Shown: positions 55,696-64,000 of the stretch, piece after piece
Layout: every line of letters starts with the position of its first letter
How positions within the stretch are numbered: position 1 is the stretch's first letter
Assembly (NCBI GenBank): GCA_014058105.1
Contig: JACGCM010001844.1
Span: 3,162,001 to 3,226,000 of the forward strand
Length of the DNA stretch: 64,000 bases
Direction of reading: 5' to 3'
Origin: Kingdonia uniflora
Taxonomy: Eukaryota; Streptophyta; Magnoliopsida; Ranunculales; Circaeasteraceae
Notes under the pieces: model-generated
Seen by the model: the letters and a program-made list of their open reading frames with translations, nothing else
What the model was told of the DNA's origin: nothing
Database searches by the model: none
Position numbers and translations under genes: made by a program

Positions 55696-57420
55696 TCATG
55701 CGTTTAAACATCATTTATATTGGCTCATACAGACTCTGTCACCATCAGTTTTATTATTTGGCATTTGCTTAATGTTCTTTAAGCTTAGGTAATACGTGCG
55801 ATTCATACGAGTTTGTCTGCCTTTTGGCGCCAAAAACCATTCCCATTCCTCAAATACTTTCTTCTTACATGACCACTGCAAAGACCGTAAAAACTGTCTT
55901 GTTTCTGCAAATTGTGTTTATGATTGACAACCGTAAAAGCCGTCCCAATCTCATAAACTACTTTCTCAAAAATTGGCGTGGTTCTACCCATTGTGTGTGT
56001 GTGTGTGATTTTAGTGTTATATCCATGGAAAATCATCTGTGTGACTACTACCTACTTGGTGTTTGATCAAAGTCTATTTTTTCTTCTTCTTCCACAATAT
56101 ATTATGATAAAGAAGTGAATGAACAAGTTGATGGGGAGAAGCAAACACAGGAGGTGGAGCCAAGAAGGACACCTTGAATGCTTAAAATTATATCTCTCGG
56201 TGTACAGGTTTGGGACTTCACAAAATATTTGCAGCTCTGCCTGAAGAGGAGAAGGATGCTCTTCGTAATACATGCTTTGCACCATTACTGTTGATTGATC
56301 CAATAACGATGATATCGACGTTGGTTGTAAAAATATTTTATCGTCATCTCGGTGATATGAAGTTCTAATTTAGGGGGACAATAATTCAGATGAAACCCAT
56401 TCATGTTTGCCTAATTTTAGGGCTACGTGTCTCTCCTATTACAAATGAGTTCTTATTTGTTGATCTTGCGCATATGATAAATTTTAGAATGAGGAGATTC
56501 CCTAAGAAGAAGAATACATATGGGTTAAAGGAAATTGATGATGCTTTAAAATTAGTAAAATTAGAAAGACATCAGGGTAAGGCTCTAATTTGTCATTTGT
56601 TTTATCTTCTTTATCATTGTTCTTCATTGTATTTCTCACCCCTCCAATATTTGAATTGTATTTGCCATTTTTGGCTCATTATATTCTATGGTTCTTTTCA
56701 TTTCATTGTATTATTTCATTTTACAAAAGATGTTCTTCGATTAAATTTGTTAAAAATTATACTATTCTTTCTCTTCCCGAACAAGGGGAAACATGTTTAG
56801 GTGAAGTATGTTGATCTGGTAGATGATCTAGATCAGTTCAACAGATTCCCCTTGGGTGAGCAAATCTATAATTTATTGTGAAGTTAAATAGTGGAGTTTG
56901 ACTATTATCGATTGGCCGCTGGTAACAAATCCGATAAAACTTTATCACTGTACGGATGTACCTAGGTGTTAATGATATGAATTTTTTTTTCTATTTATAG
57001 CCTGAAGTTTCCACTAATAAAGGAATCCATACATTTGTTCCCTAAGCTACAAGGATGGAGGATGACCTCCTTTAAACGTCACCAAATTATAACGCTTAAA
57101 ATGTTTTTTGCTAACCCCAAATTGCTGGTAATAGTTATGAAGCCATCTAAGACTGACATGCAGCAAGGTTTTGTGCAAGAGGCCATGGTAATCTTCCTAT
57201 CTTTGTATGATTGATTAATTTTAATGCTTCCTTGTTATTTAATTTATGTTTTGTATCATTTTATTTGTTTAGATTTGACATTTTTTATTCTCTTTTCCTC
57301 ATTTGTTTGATTTTTCTGTCATTATGAAGTCCTTTTTTGTCATTTGTTGTATGCCTATTATCATTGTTAGAGTATTTTTTGTCATTTCTAAGTTTCCCTT
57401 TGTTATCGTCATCTGTTTGA
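55120..57420. repeat. TTTGTCATTTGTT motif cluster around and within the DUF1985-like gene
   Basis: The words GTCATTTGTTTTA, TTTGTCATTTGTT, TGTCATTTGTGTTA and near variants recur more than a dozen times at 55130-55750, in the first intron (56585-56610) and between later exons (57270-57400), and are nearly absent from the exons. They are in the orientation complementary to the 58000-63200 clusters. Confidence 0.7.
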
Positions 57421-58011
57421 ATATTTCAAGGAAATCAAATTGAAGCACCTGCAATCGGCGCTGTACTTATAATCGGTGTACCTACAGTCGTTGTACCTGC
57501 AATCACTATACTTGCAATAGGTAGTAGTTCTTCTACCACCGAGATCAAAGCTGAAGTTGTTAAGGTATACTCTCAGTTGAAGGAACATGGATAAATTTTG
57601 CATAACCATGGTAAAATGTTAGAACGAATTTCATTGTCTACAGTGGGAGACATTACTCTACCACTTGGAGATACTCCACTCTTTGGGCAGTACCAGTTCT
57701 CTACTCCTGAGAAAACCGTAAAACAAAGGGAGAAGGAGGTAATAAAAAAGATGATGGGAAAAGGAAGAAGGTGGATCCGAGAACCTGATAAAGAGACCTT
57801 CAACAAAAAAATCAAAAAATTGAAGAGAAGAAAAAATGTAAGAGAGAATGGCAGAAGAAGACGAATGCCAACAAGAAGAACAAGAAGGTAGAAGAAGCTG
57901 ATGTTCCCCTGAAGATAAGGTTGTAGGTACAAAGAAAGAAGCTTTCACTGATGAACAATTTGATCATGTCCCACTGATCCAATTGAAAGCCTTAATCTCT
58001 AATTATTTGTA
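56208..58011 (+). pseudogene. DUF1985-like gene of a MULE-type element
   Basis: Exon 56208-56576 (after GTACAG) reads GLHKIFAALPEEEKDALRN, TCFAPLLLIDPIT, KIFYRHLGDMKF, a TAA, then KPIHVCLILGLRVSP, and ends at a GT donor. The next exon, from about 56806, has VKYVDLVDDLDQFNRFPLGE. Another is 57001-57188 (IHLFPKLQGWRM, ending QEAM|GTAATC). From about 57430 come VPAI(G)-type five-residue repeats, SSSSTTEIKAEVVKVYSQLK, LERISLS and a very basic tail. The 'LPxxxRxxLxxTxFGPLL...HLGLRVS...YVxLVxDLxxFNxFPWG' order fits DUF1985 proteins carried by plant MULEs. Stops in exon 1 and after exon 2 disable it. Confidence 0.65.
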
Positions 58012-58065
58012 ACAAATGACAAATCATAGTCAACAAATGATAAATTATAGAGAACTAATTTTTTT

Positions 58066-58740
58066 AAGTTCAAATAATGTCTACTAGCAAACAAACACAA
58101 TTTATTATATTAAATAACCAAATAGACCACTGGTTGTTAACAAATAACAAATTATTGGTAACAAATGACAAATTATAGATAACTAATTTTATTAAGTTCA
58201 AATGATGTCTACTGACAAGCAAACACAATTCATTATATCAAATAACTAAATAGATCACTAATAGTTTACAAATGATAAATCATTATCAACAAATGGCAAA
58301 TTATAGATAACTATTTTTTTAAGTTCAAATGATATCTACTAACAAACAAACACAATTTATTATATTAAATAACCAAATAGACCACTGGTAGTTAACAAAT
58401 AACAAATTATTGATAACAAATGACAAATCATTGTCAACAAATGACAAATTATAGATAACTAATTTTATTAATTTCAAATGTTGTCTATTGTTAAACAAAC
58501 ACAATTCATTATATCTAATAACCAAATAGACCACTAATAGTTAACAAATGACAAATTATAGATAACTAATTTTTTTAAGTTCAAATGATGTCTACTAACA
58601 AGCAAACACAATTTATTATATTAAATAACCAAATAGACCATTGATAGATAACTAATTTTTTTAAGTTCAAATGATGTTTACTAACAAACAAATATAATTC
58701 ATTATATCAAATAACCAAATAGACCATTGATTTATATCAA
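58066..58740. repeat. six-unit higher-order repeat within the motif array
   Basis: The segment TTAAGTTCAAATGATGTCTACTAACAA.CAAACACAATT.ATTATAT.AAATAACCAAATAGACCACTG starts at about 58066, 58192, 58319, 58468, 58576 and 58660. Spacing varies from about 85 to 150 bp because different numbers of ACAAATGACAAAT words lie between units. Confidence 0.85.
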
Positions 58741-58781
58741 ATGTTGTATATCTACAAAACAAATAGATATACAACATATAT

Positions 58782-59201
58782 AACGAATGACAAATCATAG
58801 ACGACGAATGACAACTAATATATGAGGAATGATAAATTTTTTGTAACAAATGATAAATCTTAAATTACAAATGCCAAATCATAAAAAATAAATGACAAAT
58901 CTAAGATAACAAATGCCAAATCATATTAAAAGAATGACAAATCTATGATAACAAATGCCAGAAATAATAAAATAATAAAAATCAAATGACAAATCATATA
59001 TAATGAATGACAAGTCATAGACGACGAATGACAACTAATATATGAGGAATGATAAATTTTTTATAACAAATGATAAATCTTAAATTACAAATGCCAAATC
59101 ATAAAAAATAAATGACAAATCTAAGATAACAAATGCCAAATCATATTAAAAGAATGACAAATCTATGATAACAAATGCCAGAAATAATAAAATAATAAAA
59201 A
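58782..59201. repeat. near-identical 205-bp tandem pair
   Basis: From GACAAATCATA...GACGACGAATGACAACTAATATATGAGG to AACAAATGCCAGAAATAATAAAATAATAAAAATC, the block at 58782-58985 recurs at 58994-59201 with very few differences, so it is a recent duplication. Confidence 0.9.
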
Positions 59202-59448
59202 TCCAATTATACAGACTAGATTCTGATTCCATTCTAACAAATATGTAGTATATGAATGACAAAGAAGATATAACAAATGAGAATGATCTTATAAATAAAT
59301 GATATTAACTCTTTATAACTTTACATAAGTCAATAGTCTATTTGTTCTTAAAAATACGATTATTCATTGGGCACAAAAAAAAAAAAATTTCAGTAGCTCG
59401 AATATATTGTTATAGATCACAATTTACATTACATCAATTTACATCAGT

Positions 59449-59865
59449 TTATGCACTCGAAGGTGGTGGTGGTGGTCGGTCTCCCCTACCACCACCGTCT
59501 CCTCCTCTGTAACCCCCCTACTACCACCACCACCATCTCTTCCTCTAATTCTATTTAGGGTAACGAGCAGACATCATCAGACGTATACCAGCCACTTCAT
59601 CTACCGCTATAACAACATCCTCTGCCAGAAGATGGTGACCAATTCCTCACCCCTGTTCCGACGTTACCATATAGTGAAAGTGGAGCATTTGATAATAATC
59701 ATCATCCGCCTCTTCCACCTGTTTATACGTCATCCCATGGAAGGTAGGGCATACTGGAATGAGAGTAGAAAGTTCAAGGGATTGGGTCCTAGAGTATCGA
59801 AGCTGCAGCTCTTACATCTTGGCAAGAACTCTAGCCTCGTACGCTTTACGTCTGGTGGTCACCAT
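59449..59865 (-). pseudogene. small two-copy gene, copy 2
   Basis: From ATG 59865: MVTTRRKAYEARVLAKM, stop, ELQLRYSRTQSLELSTL, CPTFHGMTYKQVEEADDDY, YQMLHFHYMVTSE, stop, then LLAEDVVIAVDEVAGI. At about 59518-59475, in a shifted frame, GVTEEETVVV. It aligns with copy 1 at 53090-53567. It sits between motif arrays and runs opposite to the DUF1985-like gene. The function is unknown; the charged, helical character suggests a soluble protein. Confidence 0.5.
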
Positions 59866-60079
59866 CTTCTTTACAGGGCATATACACAATAGTTGTACAA
59901 GATTAAGTAAGAAAAAAAGAAGTACTTGCCGAATAAACCATATCAGTATTTATACCATAGCACTGCAAACCACAACAGTATTTAATGTTGAGTTCCAAAT
60001 CCCAATGTCAGAATTAATTTAAATACAGTAGTATTTAATGCTGACCAAACCCATTAAAAATGAAGGAGCATTGGAAATG

Positions 60080-60235
60080 TATTTGTTATTTAATAAAATA
60101 TATGTCATCCAATAATAAGCGATTTGGCATTTACTTTAAGGTATTTGTCATTTAAAATCCATAAATTATATGATTATTAAAATGTTGTCATTTGCTATAT
60201 ATGATTTAGCATTTGATCCTTAAGAGTTTAATATT
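60080..60235. repeat. short TTTGTCATTTA motif cluster
   Basis: Words TATTTGTTATTTAA, TTTGGCATTTAC, ATTTGTCATTTAAAA, TTGTCATTTGCT and TTAGCATTTGAT in 160 bp, in the orientation seen upstream of the DUF1985-like gene. Confidence 0.6.
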
Positions 60236-60298
60236 TTAATGCCAGAAATTAACGTCACTAAAGATAAGGAATATTACACTTCACTCCTACATATTTCT

Positions 60299-60736
60299 CT
60301 ACTTGTTAAGATCTCGAGATTTTAACTTAGACAAATAATCTTGCAGCATCTCCGTTTTGACCTCCAAGATCCTTAGTTGAGTATAAGTTTTAGATGCAAT
60401 AGTATCGAGGATCTGAATGCTCCCTTAGCCAGAATTTATGATGTCTTCCGCCGTTGACGATTGTGGCCTTCTAGAATCATCGGGCGTAGAGGATTCTCGA
60501 AGTAAAGTTTTGAACTGACCATGGTATTGTGGGCAATGGTAGAATCTCTTACCGGGCGGTTTAGAGACTCTGCAAATGAGACCTCAATCGTACCTTTTCA
60601 CCTCATCTACCCACGCCCATAAAGCACACCCACAAATTTTACAAGCGTATTGACAAAATCTGCGGTTAGGGTTGAGACTTGTGCGTGAGAGACAAAGATT
60701 ACAATTTTTACCACACCAGCAAATAAGGAAATGCAT
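60299..60736 (-). pseudogene. GRF-type zinc-finger protein with coiled coil
   Basis: From ATG 60736, 146 codons to TAG at 60301-60299, with an internal TGA and TAA. The first part reads CWCGKNCNLCLSRTSLNPNR, RFCQYACKICGCALWAWVDE; after the stop come KPPGKRFYHCPQY. 'TSxNPxRRFxxC...C..WxWxDE' is the GRF zinc-finger pattern (Zn-binding Cys residues kept in the first half). The last 40 codons (LDTIASKTYTQLRILEVKTE, MLQDYLSKLKS) form a coiled coil. Small GRF-plus-coiled-coil proteins are common in plant MULE/retroelement-rich DNA. It is too broken by stops to appear as a long frame. Confidence 0.7.
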
Positions 60737-61114
60737 CACTGGTAGGGAAGTATGTAATGATTGAGAATTAGAAGCAAGTATACTGGTTATGTAGTATAAG
60801 GTTATGACAAGCTATTTATAAAGAAATGAATATTAACACATTACGATGATACCCTTGGTCACAACAAATGTCATATCCCCCGTTTTAAAGCTGATGGATT
60901 CTTGCCTTTACAGACGATGTGACAAGTCATTCTTAAAGTTAACTTTGATTACGTTTATAATAAGTTATCTAATCAAAATATCCACGTGGTTCCCACCACT
61001 CTAAACAGTTTGCCCTAAACCCTGCCACGCGTGATTCAAAGTCATAATTCTCTCAAGTATAAAAAAACCCCAAACTAAAGCTCTAACCCTCAACTCTTTA
61101 AAACCTCTCATGAA

Positions 61115-61548
61115 ATGTCGTACTCCCACTCTACTCGATTTAGCCGTGCCTCTCCTAGTACCCCTCAAGATTGGTTTGAGGTGGTAGAGATTGAGGAAGA
61201 TCAGGCTGACGAACGTCTATTCACGTTGAATAAAATTTGCCTAATGGAGAAGGATATCACTGGTGAGAAGGCTTAACTGCTAAAAGGGCATTACGAAGAG
61301 TTAAATGAGAAATTAGGAGAGCTCGATGAAATGGATGAAAAACTAGATAAAATTATAAAAAAGAAAAGATAGCGTTCTGAAGGGTTCAAGCTCCATATCT
61401 GCTTCTTGGAAGATCAACTCCGTGCTCTAAGTTGGACTAGGATGAGCACAAGAAACTATGGGTGAAGTCGGCCTGTAAAATTAGCTGTCTCGAGCAGAAG
61501 ATCTTGGTTATGGAACGTGATCAGAATTCCTCAAGTGAGGAGTTGTGA
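61115..61548 (+). pseudogene. coiled-coil protein gene, copy 1
   Basis: ATG at 61115 (MSYSHSTRFSRASPSTPQDW), after TATAAAAA at about 61058-61065 and an AACCCTAAA-type leader. An upstream out-of-frame ATG is at 61110. The body is charged and helical: EKDITGEKA, stop, LLKGHYEELNEKLGELDEMD, stop, GFKLHICFLEDQLRAL, then a one-base deletion near 61430; the restored reading would end at TGA 61546-61548. It is the tandem partner of 62144-62577. The function is unknown. Confidence 0.65.
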
Positions 61549-61779
61549 ACATTTGTGTTGTTTTTTTATTGTTGTTGTTATTATTGTTTCCCTTGTATGA
61601 ACATTTATTTTGTTTCGTTTCGCTTTTTTGCTTTCAAATAGTGATTTTTGTCTAATATGAGGGAAATAAACTGTTGAGAAGTTCCATAAGAAATAAATTA
61701 TATAAGGGAACCAAACCAATAATAAAAACTCCATGAACAATGGTAGATTAATGCTGAACTTAACAAAACTGGTGATAAC

Positions 61780-61915
61780 ATTTCAACAGACAAATAATAA
61801 ATTATCGATAAATAATGATAGTTCAGGAAAGGGATAATGATATATAGCATAAAACCAAATGCAAACTTATCTTCAACATATGACAAATCAATGTGACAAG
61901 TAATGATAATTGATT
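61780..61915. repeat. ACAAATGATAAAT-like motif cluster between the coiled-coil copies
   Basis: Words ACAAATAATAAAT, GATAAATAATGATA, ACATATGACAAATC and ACAAGTAATGATA follow copy 1 on the plus strand. Confidence 0.6.
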
Positions 61916-62143
61916 AGATAACTTAATTTAAATACTCATATTACTTACGTGTACAACAAGAAACAATGGCGCTGAACAAAAGTAATAATAACTTTTACCC
62001 TAAACATTGGGTAATCCCTGACACGCGTCCCTTCCCAATGCATTAAGTTCCCCTTATAAATGCCCTAATCTCAAATAAACTATTCTCTACTCTTTAACTA
62101 TTCAAACCCTAAACCCTAAACTCTTTTTAACTTCTAAATAAAA

Positions 62144-62577
62144 ATATCGCACTCCACTCGAGTTAGCCATGTCTCTTCAAATACTCCATACGATTGGTTT
62201 TAGTCGGTAGGGATGCAGGAAGATCAGCGTGACCAACGTCTTTACAAACTAAATAGATTATACCTAAGGGAGAAGGATATCTCCGGTGAGAAGGCACAAA
62301 TACTGAAAGAGCATTGTGAAGACTTCAGGGAGAAATTAGGAGCATTCGATGTAATCCAGGATGAACTGTATCAAGTTATAGCAAAGAGAGATCAACATTT
62401 TGAAGAGTTTAAGTTCCATATACGCTTCTTGGAAGATCAGCTCTGCGCTGTAAAGTTAGACCGGGATGAGCAAAAGAAACTGTAGGAAGAGTCAGCTTCT
62501 AAGATTAGCTGTCTCGAGCAGAAATCCAGGCTTTGGAGCTCGATCTGGAATGCGCAAAACGTGATCAAGAGTTGTGA
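62144..62577 (+). pseudogene. coiled-coil protein gene, copy 2
   Basis: Aligns with copy 1 from start to end: the initiator ATG is ATA (62144), then SHSTRVSHVSSNTPYDWF, TAG, GMQEDQRDQRLYKLNRLYL, REKDISGEKAQILKEHCEDF, RFLEDQLCAVKLDRDEQKKL. An open stretch of 90 codons (62213-62485) remains; a later stop and shift follow. A TATAAATG box is at about 62055. Offset from copy 1 is about 1030 bp, including promoter and 3' motif cluster, so the whole unit was duplicated. Confidence 0.7.
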
Positions 62578-62699
62578 ACTTTGTTTTTTTTTATTGTTTC
62601 ATTTGTTTGTTTTTTGTGGTAACTAGTACTTTGCCTTTGTATGAATGAAAATATGTTTTGTTTGGTACTATTTTTTTTGCCTTTTGCTGCTAAGTAGTG

Positions 62700-63235
62700 G
62701 TTTTCGTTTGATATGTGGCAAACAAAACAATCACAGTTCTGTAAGTAAATAATGATGATATAGAGGGGACAAGTTTAATGATGAACTTAACAAAACTAAA
62801 GATAAAAATTCAACAGACAATGAAAAATTCTTGGCGTGCAATGATATAATAGAAACTAACAAATGCGAAATTCTTTGAGAACAAATGACAGTTCTGAAGA
62901 AAATAATGATATCATGGAAACAAACAAATGAGAAAGTCTTAGTGCACAAATGATACTTCATAGCCAAACAATGATATCATGGAAACAAACAAATGAGAAA
63001 GTATTCGTCCACAAATGACACTTCAGAAGCAAATAATGATATCATGCAAATAAACAAATGAGAAATTCTTTTTTCTACAATGGAAACAAATGACTGTTTG
63101 GTGCTAAATAATTATATGATGGAAACAGACAAATGAGAAATTCTTTTTTAAGAAATGACAGTTACATTTAGACAAATGATGAATTTTCACAACACTGACG
63201 ATAAATATCATACAAATAAATGATACATAGAGTAC
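62700..63235. repeat. ACAAATGAGAAA/ACAAATGACA motif array
   Basis: At least ten plus-strand words such as AACAAATGAGAAATTCTT and ACAAATGACAGTT, with a local repeat AATGATATCATGGAAACAAACAAATGAGAAAGT.TT (62907, 62970 and variants). It ends just before the stop of the MULE transposase. Confidence 0.8.
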
Positions 63236-63240
63236 CAAAA

Positions 63241-64000
63241 TCATAAGTGTAAATAGATTGCAATATCTTCATCTGGGATGACAGGTAGGTCAGTACTCAT
63301 CGTAAAAGATGGTGCCATTGTCAGATGTGTATTGTCGTCGGATGAGATTGGCAGAAGCTTACAAGAATGACGATTGTATCCAATTTTTTGATACCTACTG
63401 TAAAATCTTAGTTTGGAAACAAGACCGGACATTTTTTCCCTTCTCTTCTTTTGTGTGCGAGGACAACTGGCTTGAGCTGTTGTAATAAGAGCACGAACAT
63501 GTGGATCAGTTTTTAAAATTTTTGACTGCTTAATTCCTCTTATAGGAATCCATATAGGTTCATAAACAGCCTTGTATGTATTATTTGTGAAGTACTCAGA
63601 TACACGTGTAGTTAGATCAACATTAGCAAGACCCAAAATGCGTACTCCGTGTTCACAAGATATACCCATCGTTTGCCACCAACGACAAGAACAAGTACCA
63701 TCTTCAATATTTACGGAATCGGTTCTGCCATAACTAATCATCTAAAAATGGTGACATGATGTACGAACCCTGCATGTTTGTGAATCTGTCACAAACTTTC
63801 TGCTCTTACAGTAATCCGTAGCCCATGGCTTTAAGCGAGCTTGACTCTTCTCAGCCTCCTCCCTATATGTATAAGACATTTCCGAACGGATTCTATGCAA
63901 TTCCTCAATAAACACATGGATAGGGAGATCTTTTACTTTTAAAATAACGTTATTCCAACTCTCAACATGATTTGTGCAAGCGACTCCGTATCTGAACAAA
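63241..64000 (-). pseudogene. Mutator-like (MULE) transposase, C-terminal part
   Basis: Enters from beyond the window. It has FRYGVACTNHVESWNNVILK, the region after the MULE catalytic domain; then, after a single TAG at 63739-63741, the SWIM zinc finger GTCSCRWWQTMGISCEHGV (CxC...CxH kept). The C-terminal knuckle is degenerate: YSRYQKIGYNRHSC, where two Cys and the His are Tyr-type changes. The end is at 63241. MULE transposases cut and paste elements with about 9-bp duplications. No terminal inverted repeat was found. The frame is otherwise open for about 250 codons. Confidence 0.88.

Larger units (their letters stand above)
58003..59330. repeat. dense AACAAATGACAAAT motif array
   Basis: At least 25 copies by eye of (A)ACAAATG(A/C)CAAAT(C/T)AT or one-base variants, all on the plus strand, downstream of the DUF1985-like gene. 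It includes the two higher-order repeats listed separately. Confidence 0.85.

Noticed and set aside
58003..59201. Regular repeats that might be taken for a CRISPR-like array
   Set aside because: The DNA is plant nuclear, repeats are AT-rich and variable in spacing, and there are no unique spacers of constant size.
61531..61886. Minus-strand hydrophobic frames
   Set aside because: AT-rich 3' flank of the coiled-coil gene and motif cluster; no family or conserved copy.
54990..64000. Terminal inverted repeats of the putative MULE
   Set aside because: No inverted pair was found within the window; the transposase runs off the right edge, so one end is probably outside, and some VANDAL-type MULEs lack clear inverted repeats.
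1..64000. tRNA, rRNA or snoRNA genes
   Set aside because: No cloverleaf, A/B box pair or rRNA-like stretch was noticed on either strand, though a covariance search was not possible.

Overview
The window is nuclear DNA from a flowering plant, most likely a eudicot. It is AT-rich and packed with nested transposable elements; the gene pieces it holds have plant introns and plant relatives (auxin response factor, cellulose-synthase-like E, LMBR1-like protein, KT/UDP-sugar-type transporter). I see no intact host gene, rRNA or tRNA. Nearly every reading frame carries stop codons or frameshifts, so this looks like an old, decaying, repeat-rich intergenic region. The species cannot be named from the sequence.

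Layout. 1-2190: coding remnants of an En/Spm (CACTA) transposon. 2198-18185: a reverse-strand Ty1/copia retrotransposon, missing its 5' end, split inside the reverse transcriptase by a complete 11.5 kb non-autonomous CACTA element (3930-15436; 11-bp inverted ends, TTC target duplication on both sides). That CACTA element carries captured pieces of an LMBR1-like gene, a nucleotide-sugar-transporter-like gene and at least one unrecognised gene. 18186-30211: a reverse-strand Ty3/gypsy element of the Tat lineage (element A). 30999-32930: an LTR-like block and tail of another copia-type element. 32934-43066: a second Tat element (element B) with both LTRs but gag deleted. 43067-44566: gag and LTR of a second A-type copy. 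44907-48310: a row of exon fragments from unrelated genes, including ARF and CSLE pieces. 49130-52392: a third set of Tat-type accessory genes, inverted and without a visible pol. 53090-64000: a domain of small paired genes, ending with a MULE transposase.

Two systems stand out. First, both Tat elements carry, between integrase and 3' LTR and on the opposite strand to pol, an intron-containing accessory gene (globular N-terminal domain, basic middle, C-terminal coiled coil) plus a short roughly 107-113-residue gene with its own TATA box; the same pair recurs at 49-52 kb. Second, from about 55 to 64 kb a DUF1985-like gene, a GRF zinc-finger gene, a duplicated coiled-coil gene, a small two-copy gene and a Mutator-like transposase are separated by dense arrays of the motif ACAAATGACAAAT (or its complement). 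The motif is almost absent from the coding exons. This layout recalls VANDAL-type MULEs, whose anti-silencing protein binds element-specific motif arrays, and is my best candidate for an undescribed system.

All assignments are from reading the sequence and from recognising families; no search was run.
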